Origin: Anaerolineales bacterium
GTDB taxonomy: Bacteria; Chloroflexota; Anaerolineae; Anaerolineales; Villigracilaceae
Assembly: GCA_020634885.1 (NCBI GenBank)
Contig: JACKAW010000003.1
Location: 400,721 to 464,720 of the forward strand
Direction: 5' to 3'
Length of the DNA: 64,000 nucleotides
Shown: piece by piece, positions 33,818 through 42,400 of the stretch
Layout: each line of letters starts with the position of its first letter
How positions within the stretch are numbered: position 1 is the first letter of the stretch
Made by a program: the position numbers and the translations under genes
Notes under the pieces: model-generated
The model's database searches: none
Seen by the model: the letters and a program-made list of their open reading frames with translations, nothing else
What the model was told of the DNA's origin: nothing

Positions 33818-34570
33818 TTAGGGTGCAAACTGACCGAATGAGCTTCCAATTACAGGTCCTAAAACCATTGCCGTACCAAACACAACACAACAGCAAATGA
33901 TAAACATGCCAGCCATGGGGATGAGCAACGCTCCCACTGCCTGACCTGTGCCAAGGCGATTTACACCTTTTACAGCAAACACCTGCAATACAAGCACATA
34001 AATACTCAGCCCAAAAGATACAATGCCAAAACATGCCCCAACAAATGGAATGGCATTAAATAACGTAATGATCGAAGCAATCATTGTAAATGGGGCTGAA
34101 ATAGCTGCAAATGCATACAACAACTTATCGTAGTTTCCAGTTCCGCCGAACAATTTTGCGATCCATTGGATCAACGCCGTCCACAAGGCAAAGAACAAAA
34201 CTGAAAGTCCGCCAGCAACGGGTGAAAGGCAAATGCTTACAAGAATTGTTATCAGCCCGGCAGTTAGATCACCGCCAGTGCTGGCAGGCATGTATTCTTC
34301 CAAACCCGGAATGGTCGGCGTCGTGCCGGTTGCAGTGTAAATTCCCTGCAAAAAAGCCTGCGCAATACCAGAGACCGTCCCTGCAATAAAGACCCAAATA
34401 TATGCCGTTTTGGTGCTGGCATTCGGGTCTTCGGTGATGTCAATGAAGGTCTGCTCATTGGGCTGGGTGAGCGCGCGCTTCCATACATCAAACCAACCGG
34501 CTACGCCGGGTCTTGATCCTTGGGAAAAACTGCTTTCTTGAATTGGTTCACTGGAAGGGATTTGATCCAT
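33818..34570 (-). CDS. Yip1-family membrane protein
   Basis: 250 residues. A Ser/Gln-rich head, 'VWKRALTQPNEQTFIDI' as commonly seen at the start of bacterial Yip1 proteins, then five or so membrane spans (first 'AYIWVFIAGTVSGIAQAFL', middle 'WIAKLFGGTGNYDKLLYAFAAISAPFTMI', which is the family core). AGGAGAAT precedes the ATG. Bacterial Yip1 proteins have no settled function. The short DUF4190 protein upstream has the same type of C-terminus (both end in 'FAP'). Confidence 0.8.
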   Translation of the reverse strand: MDQIPSSEPIQESSFSQGSRPGVAGWFDVWKRALTQPNEQTFIDITEDPNASTKTAYIWVFIAGTVSGIAQAFLQGIYTATGTTPTIPGLEEYMPASTGGDLTAGLITILVSICLSPVAGGLSVLFFALWTALIQWIAKLFGGTGNYDKLLYAFAAISAPFTMIASIITLFNAIPFVGACFGIVSFGLSIYVLVLQVFAVKGVNRLGTGQAVGALLIPMAGMFIICCCVVFGTAMVLGPVIGSSFGQFAP

Positions 34571-34710
34571 TTTTTAATTCTCCTCTTTTTCATTATTTTA
34601 CTTCAATAGACTTCTTGTAAAGGTCACATTTTTATCCAGCACAAGGCAGTGATTCCATTCCAGGTACTGGGCAGGGCATTTATGCAAGGAGGGCTAATAT
34701 CAAAAGCAAA

Positions 34711-34733
34711 CAGACCTCCATAAAAGAGGTCTG
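34711..34733 (-). terminator. Terminator of the DUF4190 gene
   Basis: CAGACCTC / GAGGTCTG, 8-bp perfect stem with a 7-nt loop, followed on the minus strand by TTTGCTTTT. Confidence 0.7.
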
Positions 34734-34756
34734 CTCTTTTCATACAAAACAAACTA

Positions 34757-35068
34757 CTACGGAGCAAACTGGAAGGTTTGTCCGGTTGCACCCATGTAAG
34801 CGCCCACAGCGGCATTGATGCAAGTGGCAATAATACCAATGACGCCCATTGCCATACCCGCAATGGCAAGCGTCTTACGAGAGGGATCTTTCATGGCAAG
34901 ATAGCCAAGCACCACTGCCGCAATCGAAAGCGGACCACCGCAGAACGGTATCAACCATGCGCATAAACTGACGACACCGGTCATGAGCGAAACAGCGGCA
35001 TAGGTTCCCTCATTTCCTTGAGGAGCAGGAGTGGGTGAAGACTCGGGTGAATAAGGTTGCGATTCCAT
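34757..35068 (-). CDS. DUF4190-type small membrane protein
   Basis: 103 residues: a Pro/Ser-rich cytoplasmic head, then two hydrophobic spans ('VSLMTGVVSLCAWLIPFCGGPLSIAAVVLGYLAM' and 'LAIAGMAMGVIGIIATCINAAV') joined by 'KDPSRKT', the DUF4190 layout. AGGAGAATG stands before the ATG. Function unknown. Confidence 0.75.
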   Translation of the reverse strand: MESQPYSPESSPTPAPQGNEGTYAAVSLMTGVVSLCAWLIPFCGGPLSIAAVVLGYLAMKDPSRKTLAIAGMAMGVIGIIATCINAAVGAYMGATGQTFQFAP

Positions 35069-35127
35069 TAATACATTCTCCTTTTATTAAAATGTCCCTG
35101 CAATTTAACATCGACTCAAAATGTTGT

Positions 35128-36480
35128 TTATCCACCAACAGTCCTATCCGTAATTTTCAATGCCTCATCCAGCACATCGAAACCTTCCTTCAATTGTGCC
35201 TCATCAATGATCAACGGCGGGATGATCAGAACCGTATGCCAATGGGTATAAAGGAACAAGCCATTATCCACACAGAACTTCTTCACGGCATTCATCTCTG
35301 GCGAAGAGCCATTCCACGGCGCCATGGGTTCCTTCGTTTTTCTATCCTTTACCAATTCGATGATGCCGAACAGACCGATGCTGCGAACCTCCCCCACAGA
35401 TGGATGCGCCTCGCCCAAGTCAGACAACATGCGCCTCAAGACTCCGCCCATGCTTGCCGCGTGCTCGACAACTTTATCTTCCCTCATGGCTTGGATGTTC
35501 GCCACCGCCGCCGCCAGTGAAATAGGATGCGAGGTATACGTCAGTCCGCTCTCAAAGGCATGTTCGTTGAACGCCGCCGCAATCTCCGGTTTCATCGCCA
35601 CCGCCCCCAACGGCGCATACGCAGACGTGAGTCCCTTTGCCATGGTGATCATATCGGGTACGACGTTCCAGTTTTCGATGGCAAACCATTTACCCGTACG
35701 ACCAAAGCCGCTCATCACCTCATCGCAGATCATCACAATGCCATATTTATCACAGAGTTTACGCACACCCTGCATATAGCCTTCCGGCGGGATGATGACC
35801 CCATTCGTGCCCGTCACCGATTCCATCAAAATCGCCGCAATGGATTTGGGGTCTTCGTACAAAATGATCTCTTCCAAATGGTTGAGATAATCCTGCGTAA
35901 AATCTGCTTCGGAAATGTTGGGGTTCGTGCGGTGGAAGGTGGAGCGGTAACGATACGGGTCGAGGAAGTGAACCACCCCCGGCATTAAGTTCGGCTCCCA
36001 AGCCACACGACGCGGGTCGCCTGTGGCAGCCATCGCACCCGCCGATGCGCCATGATACGAGCGATAACGGGTCAGTATCTTGTGCCGTTTGGTATAGCCA
36101 CGCGCGAGCTTGATGGCGTTCTCGTTTGCGTCTGCGCCGCCGAGGGTGAAGAGGACTTTGCTCAACGCCCCATTCGGTGTGACAGATGCCACCTCCCTGC
36201 TTGCCAATGCGCGGATTTTTGTCGTCATGCCCGGAGCCGCGTACGGAAGTTCCGCCGCCTGCTCCTGCATGGCTTTGATGATACGCTCATCGCCATGACC
36301 GATGTTGACGCACATCGTCATTGAGTTGAAATCAAGATATTTCTTGTCGTCCACATCCCAAAAGTACACGCCCTTGGCGCGCTTCACGGCAATGGGATTG
36401 ACTTTGGCTTGTGCAGACCACGTCCAAAAGACGTGTTCTTTCGAAAGAGGGAGAATTTCGTTATCGGGGAGGTCAAACAT
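35128..36480 (-). CDS. Class III PLP aminotransferase
   Basis: About 450 residues from ATG 36480; in-frame sequence to 36582 is the divergent promoter region and has no support. Seen: 'WDVDDKKYLDFNSMTMCVNIGHGDERI', 'FTLGGADANENAIKLAR', 'RYRSYHGASAGAMAATGD', 'MICDEVMSGFGRTGKWFA' (Asp bonding the PLP ring), and the Schiff-base Lys in 'TMAKGLTSAYAPLGA'. The enzyme transfers an omega-amino group from an amine or amino acid to a keto acid. It looks like taurine/beta-alanine:pyruvate or GABA aminotransferases; the amino donor cannot be fixed. Divergent from the P-loop gene (59 bp). Confidence 0.93.
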   Translation of the reverse strand: MFDLPDNEILPLSKEHVFWTWSAQAKVNPIAVKRAKGVYFWDVDDKKYLDFNSMTMCVNIGHGDERIIKAMQEQAAELPYAAPGMTTKIRALASREVASVTPNGALSKVLFTLGGADANENAIKLARGYTKRHKILTRYRSYHGASAGAMAATGDPRRVAWEPNLMPGVVHFLDPYRYRSTFHRTNPNISEADFTQDYLNHLEEIILYEDPKSIAAILMESVTGTNGVIIPPEGYMQGVRKLCDKYGIVMICDEVMSGFGRTGKWFAIENWNVVPDMITMAKGLTSAYAPLGAVAMKPEIAAAFNEHAFESGLTYTSHPISLAAAVANIQAMREDKVVEHAASMGGVLRRMLSDLGEAHPSVGEVRSIGLFGIIELVKDRKTKEPMAPWNGSSPEMNAVKKFCVDNGLFLYTHWHTVLIIPPLIIDEAQLKEGFDVLDEALKITDRTVGG

Positions 36481-36524
36481 GGAGGGTTCCTTGTTTAGGT
36501 TTGCAGAATACGTTCTGTGCAAAT

Positions 36525-36530
36525 TATAAT
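36525..36530 (+). promoter_or_regulatory. -10 box of the P-loop kinase-like gene (leaderless type)
   Basis: A perfect TATAAT ends 9 nt before the ATG at 36540. The sequence is partly symmetric (ATTATAAT) and could also serve the divergent aminotransferase gene. Confidence 0.5.
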
Positions 36531-36539
36531 CCCCTGCCC

Positions 36540-37106
36540 ATGAATACATTCCCTTATAAACACATTGTGGTGATCGGTACAACCAGCTCTGGAAAATCTA
36601 CGCTGGCAAAAGCGCTGGCAGATAAATTTGGACACGACTTCATTGAGTTGGATGCCCTGCATTGGGAAGCGAATTGGAAGGAAGCTGAGTTATCCGTATT
36701 TCGGGAACGGGTTGAACATGCCACTCAAGCCGAGGCGTGGGTGGTGGCAGGGAATTACAACGTGGTACGCGATATTGTGTGGAGCCGCGCAGAAGTGGTA
36801 CTCTGGCTCGATTATCCCTTCCACATCGTATTTTGGCGCTTGCTCACCCGCACCATCCGCCGCGGCTGGACTCAGGAAGAGTTATGGAATGGCAACCGCG
36901 AGAAATTTTGGTGGCACCTCAAACTCTGGTCAGATGAATCTTTGTTCAAATGGTTGTTCAAAACCTATTGGCGTCGAAAACGCGAGATCCCAAAGCTGCT
37001 CTCACAGCCAGAGTACAAGCACCTGAAACTGATCCAGTTCAAAGGTCCACGTGAGGCGGAGATGTGGCTAGCTGCGAAACCATCCAAGCAAAAATATCAG
37101 AATTAA
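36540..37106 (+). CDS. Adenylate kinase-like P-loop protein (FlaR/topology-modulation type)
   Basis: 188 residues. 'HIVVIGTTSSGKSTLAKALADKFGHDFIELDALHWEANWKEA' is the Walker A motif followed by the 'LDaLhW.p.W' motif of this family. 'WVVAGNYNVVRDIVWSRAEVVLWLDYPFHIVFWRLLTRTIRR' matches the second half. Family members are small nucleotide kinases of unknown target, once thought to affect DNA topology. The gene's last 39 bases overlap the convergent membrane gene. Confidence 0.88.
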   Translation: MNTFPYKHIVVIGTTSSGKSTLAKALADKFGHDFIELDALHWEANWKEAELSVFRERVEHATQAEAWVVAGNYNVVRDIVWSRAEVVLWLDYPFHIVFWRLLTRTIRRGWTQEELWNGNREKFWWHLKLWSDESLFKWLFKTYWRRKREIPKLLSQPEYKHLKLIQFKGPREAEMWLAAKPSKQKYQN

Positions 37107-37475
37107 TCCCACCGAAGCGAGAAAGCCAATCCGTATTAATCGGCGGCGGGTTCTGCCTGCAATATCTTCGCGTGTTGGGAAAGCTTTTAAACGCTCTTGA
37201 AACTCGCTCAGGTCGTAAGCAAAGAGTGCAAAGACCGCTCCCATGAATAACCACCCCGGGGTGAAACCAAACCAGATTCCAAAAGCTGCAAGGGTTAGCG
37301 CTGCCAAAACAGCAACAATGGAAAACCAACGCCAGCGAAAATAAGTAGATGCAAGCCAGCCAAAGCCAAAGGCAATGATCCAATTTACTACGCCTTCATA
37401 CCCTGCACGTTGATAGCCCCATGCAAATGATGCGGTTGATAAAAGAATACAAGAAACAAATGCAATTAGAAGCAA
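37068..37475 (-). CDS. Small four-span membrane protein, paralogue of the gene at 38893
   Basis: 135 residues with about four hydrophobic spans and a cytoplasmic loop 'ALFAYDLSEFQERLKAFPTREDIAGRTRRRLIRIGFLASVGLIL'. The same loop pattern (A.DL..F...L...P) occurs in the protein at 38893-39384. No known domain. It overlaps the P-loop gene tail to tail and is divergent from the DUF309 gene. Confidence 0.75.
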   Translation of the reverse strand: MLLIAFVSCILLSTASFAWGYQRAGYEGVVNWIIAFGFGWLASTYFRWRWFSIVAVLAALTLAAFGIWFGFTPGWLFMGAVFALFAYDLSEFQERLKAFPTREDIAGRTRRRLIRIGFLASVGLILIFLLGWFRS

Positions 37476-37513
37476 GGCTCCTCCAGAAAAATTTTACCAT
37501 TCAGCCAGTTTGA

Positions 37514-37519
37514 TATACT
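37514..37519 (+). promoter_or_regulatory. -10 box of the DUF309 gene (leaderless type)
   Basis: TATACT ends 6 nt before the ATG at 37526. Confidence 0.45.
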
Positions 37520-37525
37520 CACCTT

Positions 37526-38044
37526 ATGTCAGAGATAAGAACAGTGGAAGATTGCACAGGTTCATTGCACCCCAAAGCCATTGAAGGGATCGAGTTTTTT
37601 AACGCGCAAAAATTCTTTGAAGCGCATGAAGAACTTGAAACCGCGTGGATGGAAGAAAGCGGTTCGATCCGTGACCTGTACCGGGGTGTCCTCCAGTTGG
37701 CTGTTACCTACCTCCATATCACTCGCGGCAACTACAACGGAGCAGTGAAAGTGTACGCCCGCAGCCTCAAGTGGACTTGTGACTGGGCAGACCTGTGCCG
37801 GGGAATTAACCTCCGCAAGCTGCGTTTGGATGCTGAAAAAGTTATGGGTGAAGTGGAACGATTGGGCAGGGAAAGAATCGCAGAGTTTGACCGCTCCCTT
37901 TTTCAGCCGATCCAATGGAATGAGAAACGCCTTTGGGTCTGCGACCGCTGCGGGAGTGAGATGTATGATAAGAATTGCAAAGTCACCTGCCCCAATTGTG
38001 GGAATCGCTTTGATTGTTCCGATCTGAATCTTTATTTTGATTGA
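37526..38044 (+). CDS. DUF309-domain protein with C-terminal zinc ribbon
   Basis: 172 residues. 'IEFFNAQKFFEAHEELETAWMEESGSIRDLYRGVLQLAVTYLHITRGNYNGA' is the DUF309 helical bundle with its 'HE.lE..W' motif. The C-terminus adds a rubredoxin-like zinc ribbon, 'CDRCGSEMYDKNCKVTCPNCGNRFDCSD'. Function of DUF309 is unknown; the ribbon may bind nucleic acid or protein. Followed by a palindromic repeat and fabL. Confidence 0.85.
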   Translation: MSEIRTVEDCTGSLHPKAIEGIEFFNAQKFFEAHEELETAWMEESGSIRDLYRGVLQLAVTYLHITRGNYNGAVKVYARSLKWTCDWADLCRGINLRKLRLDAEKVMGEVERLGRERIAEFDRSLFQPIQWNEKRLWVCDRCGSEMYDKNCKVTCPNCGNRFDCSDLNLYFD

Positions 38045-38048
38045 TATT

Positions 38049-38075
38049 GTAGGGGCGGGGTAACCCCGCCCCTAC
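38049..38075. repeat. GTAGGGGCGGGG palindrome just before the fabL Shine-Dalgarno
   Basis: Perfect 12-bp arms GTAGGGGCGGGG / CCCCGCCCCTAC around TAA. A member of the GTAGGGGC family; it ends one base before AGGAG, so the hairpin could influence fabL translation. Confidence 0.7.
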
Positions 38076-38086
38076 AGGAGAATATT

Positions 38087-38857
38087 ATGGATTTTCAAAA
38101 CAAAATTGCCCTCGTCACCGGCTCGGGGCGTGGAATTGGCAAAGCCATTGCCCTGTATTTTGCAAAACATGGCGCAGATGTGGTTATCAACTTCTTCCGC
38201 AACCGCGCCCCCGCCGAAGAGACCGCCCGCGAAGTGGAAAAACTCGGCAGGCGCGCCTTGCTCGTCAAGGCAGATGTAGGCGACTTGGATGATTTGAACC
38301 GCTTATTTGATGAGACGGAAAAAGAATTTGGCGGGTTGGATATTTTCGTCCACAATGCGGCTTCTGGGTATAACCGCCCGGCAATGGAGCAAAAGCCCAA
38401 AGGCTGGGATTGGACGATGAATATCAACGCGCGCGCGTTGCTGTTCGCTGCACAACGTGCAACTCCGCTCATGGAAAAGCGCGGCGGCGGGAGCATCGTC
38501 AGCATTTCCAGCCCGGGGTCTGTGCGGGTACTGCCAGATTATGTGGTGGTCGGTGCGAGCAAGGCGGCATTGGAATCGCTCACGCGCTATCTTGGCGTGG
38601 AACTGATCCAGCGTGGCATCAAGGTCAACGCGGTGTCACCCGGTGTAGTTGAGACAGAGGCGTTGAATCATTTCGCCTCTTCAGGCGGGCAGGAAAATAT
38701 CATCGAAAAATTTGTAGAGAAAGTTCCGGCGGGTCGGCTCATCACCCCAGATGATGTGGCAGGGCTGGTGGCTTTTCTATGCTCCCCTGCCGCAGAGATG
38801 ATCGTAGGGCAAACCATTGTGATGGATGGCGGGTACACGCTGCCGATCCAGAGATAG
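38087..38857 (+). CDS. fabL: Enoyl-[acyl-carrier-protein] reductase III (FabL type)
   Basis: 256 residues of the short-chain dehydrogenase family. 'ALVTGSGRGIGKAIA' is the NADP loop. The run 'HNAASGYNRPAMEQKPKGWDWTMNINARALLFAAQ' and 'GGGSIVSISSPGSVRVLPDY' closely follow Bacillus FabL. The usual Y-x3-K is absent; instead Y-V-V-V-G-A-S-K gives Tyr-x6-Lys, the spacing of FabI and FabL enoyl reductases. It would reduce trans-2-enoyl-ACP in the last step of each fatty acid elongation cycle. AGGAG lies 9-13 nt before the ATG. No other fab gene is in the window. Confidence 0.9.
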   Translation: MDFQNKIALVTGSGRGIGKAIALYFAKHGADVVINFFRNRAPAEETAREVEKLGRRALLVKADVGDLDDLNRLFDETEKEFGGLDIFVHNAASGYNRPAMEQKPKGWDWTMNINARALLFAAQRATPLMEKRGGGSIVSISSPGSVRVLPDYVVVGASKAALESLTRYLGVELIQRGIKVNAVSPGVVETEALNHFASSGGQENIIEKFVEKVPAGRLITPDDVAGLVAFLCSPAAEMIVGQTIVMDGGYTLPIQR

Positions 38858-38892
38858 GGATTGTAGGTCTCGTTTACAGCGTAACTTATTTT

Positions 38893-39384
38893 TCATCCGC
38901 GATTGCGCAGACGATAGACCAACGTGCTTACACCCCAAAGACTCAGTAACGCAAGGATCAAAGCCAAGCCAAAGGTAATAGTTACTTGAATAAAACCAGA
39001 AGCGACAATCCCCGCCAACCCAACCCCGAATACAAGTGCAAGGCGGGTAAAGTGAGCAGACTCCATTGGGTGGGTATCTTCTGGGGGAATGCCTTGTAGT
39101 TTTGTCTCAAAGGCGGTCAAGTCCCATGCCAGTAGGGCGGTGAGGATACAAGTGAGTACAAGCCAGTGGGAAACATCAAGCCAGGTCAAGATTAGTGAAG
39201 CCAGACTAAAAAGCAAAAAGGCGAGCCAATCCAAAGGCATCTTGTTCAGGCTGTGTAAAACAAGCCAGGCTATCCCAATTAATGCGATGACCATTGCGTG
39301 AATAAGATAACCATTGAAGCCAAGTGTTGCGGTTAGCACACTCGTACAAACAAGGATAGATGCAAGCAGGACAGGACGTGTCAT
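38893..39384 (-). CDS. Multi-span membrane protein downstream of the DUF58 gene
   Basis: 163 residues with six or so hydrophobic spans and the loop 'ALLAWDLTAFETKLQGIPPEDTHPMESAHFTRLALVFGVGLAG', matching the paralogue at 37068-37475. The DUF58 stop and this ATG abut (TAAATG), so it is the last gene of the MoxR/DUF58 run. Function unknown. Confidence 0.75.
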   Translation of the reverse strand: MTRPVLLASILVCTSVLTATLGFNGYLIHAMVIALIGIAWLVLHSLNKMPLDWLAFLLFSLASLILTWLDVSHWLVLTCILTALLAWDLTAFETKLQGIPPEDTHPMESAHFTRLALVFGVGLAGIVASGFIQVTITFGLALILALLSLWGVSTLVYRLRNRG

Positions 39385-40671
39385 TTAACGGACTCCCCTG
39401 CGGATGGAATGCATCCACGCGGCGGGGCGGCTCAGGGTAGATTGAGCAATTTGCTCGAAGGGAATGCTCACATCCCAATTGACGACCTGAATGCCAATAT
39501 GACGCAGTTCCCGCAGCATGGTCTCACGCTGTAAACGCAAGATACGCTGTGCCAGTTCTACAGACCGGCTTTGGGGCAAACCGCGCGTTTCAAAAGAGAC
39601 AGGGTCTGGGCTGATGACAAGCAGTTGATACCCACGGGCGCGCAGTGAGCCAAGCAATTTAAGGTCTTCTCCCGCGAGCGGACTAATAAGAATGATGAGT
39701 GAATCAGGTGGGAACAAGCGGCGTGGGATGGTGAGAGATTTAAAACTCTGGTCTTCGCCGGTCTCTGCCTGTGCAAGGGCGTGCATAATGCGTTCACGCT
39801 GATATTTGCCATAGCCGGGAGAAGTCCATTTGCTGCGTTTGCCGTACACGAACAAGCCGACGCGGTTGCCTTCTGCCAGAAGCGAAGTGGAGACCGCCAC
39901 CGCCGCTTTCACAGACTCTTCAAAAATGGTCATATCGTGCCCAAAGACGTTAAGGCTGTGACGACCGTCCAGCACAATGCCTACATCGGCAACACGTTCC
40001 TGCTGGTATTCGTTGGAATACAAAATATTGGACTGTCTTGCCGAAACCCGCCAATTGACATGGCGGGGCGAGTCGCCGATCTGATACTCACGCACGCCGA
40101 AAAAGTCTATGCCGGTGCCGCCCTGGTTGGCGGGGATGTTGCCGGAGTACACCCGGGTTTGACGCGGGAGGATGGAAATGTGTCGGACGCGCACCAAGCC
40201 TGGGAGTACCAAAACCTGCCCGGGCGCAGAGAGATGCGCGCGTTTCTTCATCAAACCTAAAATGTCGCTTGTGGTCGCTTCAATTCCCTTAAAGGTGTGG
40301 CTGCCTCTTTTTCCCCGAACCGTGTACGACCATGTGAATTCACCGCCTGCGGGGATGGATACAAGCCGGTCTGACGAGCCTCCGATCACTTCGAGAAATT
40401 TTGGCAGCGGGTCTGAAAAGCGGATTTGTTCCAGCGCCGCGCCATGATTTTTGATGGCAAGTGTTACCGTGATAATGCCGCCCGGCGAAATACGTTCTTC
40501 GCTCAGGGTGCGTTCTGCGGTGAGGTTGAGTTCGTCTGGTGCGCGCCAAAGACCCGCCAGCAGGTACAAGACCAGCGGCAGGGCAAGACCGATCACATCC
40601 CCGTTCAACGTGGCAATGCCAGCGAGCAGGACGATGTAGATGAGAATGGCGAGCAGGACAATTCGATTCAT
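39385..40671 (-). CDS. DUF58-domain membrane protein
   Basis: 428 residues. Two N-terminal spans ('IVLLAILIYIVLLAG', 'IGLALPLVLYLLAGLW'), then a beta-sandwich part ('LSEERISPGGIITVTLAIKNHGAALEQIRFSDPLP') and the DUF58/vWA-like core with 'DFFGVREYQIGDSPRHVNWRVSARQSNILYSNEYQQERVADVGIVLDG'. DUF58 proteins work with MoxR ATPases in protein-complex maturation or envelope processes. A repeat-filled gap of about 180 bp separates it from moxR. Confidence 0.9.
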   Translation of the reverse strand: MNRIVLLAILIYIVLLAGIATLNGDVIGLALPLVLYLLAGLWRAPDELNLTAERTLSEERISPGGIITVTLAIKNHGAALEQIRFSDPLPKFLEVIGGSSDRLVSIPAGGEFTWSYTVRGKRGSHTFKGIEATTSDILGLMKKRAHLSAPGQVLVLPGLVRVRHISILPRQTRVYSGNIPANQGGTGIDFFGVREYQIGDSPRHVNWRVSARQSNILYSNEYQQERVADVGIVLDGRHSLNVFGHDMTIFEESVKAAVAVSTSLLAEGNRVGLFVYGKRSKWTSPGYGKYQRERIMHALAQAETGEDQSFKSLTIPRRLFPPDSLIILISPLAGEDLKLLGSLRARGYQLLVISPDPVSFETRGLPQSRSVELAQRILRLQRETMLRELRHIGIQVVNWDVSIPFEQIAQSTLSRPAAWMHSIRRGVR

Positions 40672-40682
40672 GTTTTATTTTT

Positions 40683-40843
40683 ATCCACGAAGCGGCGCAG
40701 CTTTTTCACCACAGAGAGCACAGAAATCACGGAGAAAAGCCTTTAAAAAACTCTGTGGGCTCTGTGTTCTCCGTGGTTAATGCTCTTTTCTTGACAAATA
40801 TTCTTCAAGGTTTTCTTCGTGAAAATTCGTGTGCTTCGTGGAT
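40683..40843. repeat. Nested inverted repeat of the CCACGAAG/CCACAGAG families
   Basis: Outer arms ATCCACGAAGC (40683-40693) and GCTTCGTGGAT (40833-40843) enclose a second pair built from CACCACAGAG...CACGGAGAAAA and its inverse at 40751-40778. It splits the moxR-DUF58 gene pair. Related to 22982-23050 and 56021-56086. Confidence 0.7.
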
Positions 40844-40850
40844 GACAAAA

Positions 40851-41807
40851 TCACTTCGCCACCGGCACAGGGATTTTCTTCAACACATCGATGATGACCT
40901 CGCCTGAAATATCGCGTGCCACCCAATACTCAGGCAAAAGGATGATGCGATGCGTAAGAATGGGTACGGCATAGCGTTTGATATCGTCAGGCAAAATGAA
41001 GTCGCGTCCGCTTAGAGCAGCATGGGCACGCGCCATTTTCAGGAACGCCAGCGAAGCACGCGGACTCGCCCCCACCGCCACGCGGCGGTCTCTGCGGGTT
41101 TCGTGAACAATGCGCACAATATAATCTTCGAGATCGGGTTCCACGTGAATGGTCTCAATGGCTTGGCGCAGTTTCAATAATTCTTCGCCAGAAGTCACCG
41201 CTTTCAACTCTACTTCTTCCTGTTTGCGGGCGTGGCGGCGATTCAAAATTTCGCGCTCTTCGGCAATGCTTGGATACCCCATCGAAAGTTTAATCATGAA
41301 GCGATCCAACTGCGCTTCGGGCAGGGGGAACGTCCCTTCGTACTCAATCGGGTTTTGGGTTGCCAGCACAAGGAAAGGCTTGGGCAGGTCCATCGTCTTG
41401 CCTTCGAGCGTCACCTGTCCCTCTTGCATGGCTTCGAGCAGCGCCGATTGCGTTTTAGGCGAAGCGCGGTTGATCTCATCGGCAAGCGCAACATTTGTAA
41501 AGATGGGTCCCTGCCGCAATTCAAAATGATTGGTCGAACGGTCGAGCACATACCCACCGGTAATATCGCCGGGCAAAAGGTCTGGTGTAAATTGAATGCG
41601 TTTAAAATCCAAACCCAATGCGGTGGAGAACGAACGTGCGATCAAGGTCTTGCCCAAACCGGGGAAATCTTCCAACAACACATGCCCGCCTGCGAGGGTT
41701 GCCGCCATGATCATTTCCAACGAACTGCGTTTGCCCACCACGGCACGCTCCACTTCGGCAAGCACGTTCTGACCCACGGTTGCCACTTCCATAAACTTAT
41801 TCGTCAT
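40851..41807 (-). CDS. MoxR-family AAA+ ATPase
   Basis: 318 residues. Walker A 'LLEDFPGLGKTLIARSF', 'RIQFTPDLLPGDITG', Walker B 'NVALADEINRASPKTQSALLEAM', sensor 1 'VLATQNPIEYEGTFPLPEAQLDRF', and the C-terminal lid 'GASPRASLAFLKMARAHAALSGRDFILPDDI'. MoxR ATPases act as chaperones with DUF58/vWA partners. Its ATG overlaps the upstream stop (ATGA). Confidence 0.95.
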   Translation of the reverse strand: MTNKFMEVATVGQNVLAEVERAVVGKRSSLEMIMAATLAGGHVLLEDFPGLGKTLIARSFSTALGLDFKRIQFTPDLLPGDITGGYVLDRSTNHFELRQGPIFTNVALADEINRASPKTQSALLEAMQEGQVTLEGKTMDLPKPFLVLATQNPIEYEGTFPLPEAQLDRFMIKLSMGYPSIAEEREILNRRHARKQEEVELKAVTSGEELLKLRQAIETIHVEPDLEDYIVRIVHETRRDRRVAVGASPRASLAFLKMARAHAALSGRDFILPDDIKRYAVPILTHRIILLPEYWVARDISGEVIIDVLKKIPVPVAK

Positions 41808-42400
41808 TTTCGAATCTCCATCTCTTCTTCGAGATAATCGAGCACGGGTTCAAGATCAATATCCAACGCGGTCGGCTCACTCTTTGCAAAACGGCTCGGC
41901 ATGGGAAAATCCATATACGAGCCATTCACGCCCGCATCGAGAAACGCTTCCACTTCTTTGGAGGGCGGGTTCATGCGACCCGATGTTTTTTCAACATGCG
42001 CCTGGTAGATTTTGCCCAGCAGGTGCGCGATCTGCCATTTGAAGTAGACCCCGCGTCTGCGTTCCACGATCCACCCCGCCATCGCCTCCACCGGACCTTT
42101 GACCGGGTCGCTGACCATTGGGCTTTTTTCATCATCCGAGCCTTTGCCGTAAAAACTACCCACGGCAATGTACACGATCAAAATAATGAGCGCAACCCAA
42201 ATTCCCTGCGGCGGGATGATGCGCCCAAACAAGTTAAACGACCAGACAATATACGAGAAGGTGTAAACCAGCCAAGCCGCGATCACGGTGCGATACACCA
42301 ATAAAACCACCGCCAACACAGCCACCGCTCCAATGGAAAACCATCGGCGCAGGGTATTTATTTTTTGGTCTCGCACGCTTTGAGAATACTCGTCAGACAT
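41804..42400 (-). CDS. Two-span membrane protein of the MoxR/DUF58 cluster
   Basis: 198 residues, GAGGAGG 7 nt before the ATG at 42400, overlapping the DUF4129 gene by 43 bases. Two spans ('WFSIGAVAVLAVVLLVYRTVIAAWLVYTFSYIVW' and 'GIWVALIILIVYIAVGSFYG') are followed by a cytoplasmic helical tail with an acidic end ('LDIDLEPVLDYLEEEMEIRK'). No known domain recognised; the place suggests a structural partner of MoxR and DUF58. Confidence 0.75.
   Translation of the reverse strand: MSDEYSQSVRDQKINTLRRWFSIGAVAVLAVVLLVYRTVIAAWLVYTFSYIVWSFNLFGRIIPPQGIWVALIILIVYIAVGSFYGKGSDDEKSPMVSDPVKGPVEAMAGWIVERRRGVYFKWQIAHLLGKIYQAHVEKTSGRMNPPSKEVEAFLDAGVNGSYMDFPMPSRFAKSEPTALDIDLEPVLDYLEEEMEIRK

Noticed and set aside
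41232..41837. 201-codon plus-strand frame
   Set aside because: Antisense to the MoxR ATPase gene.
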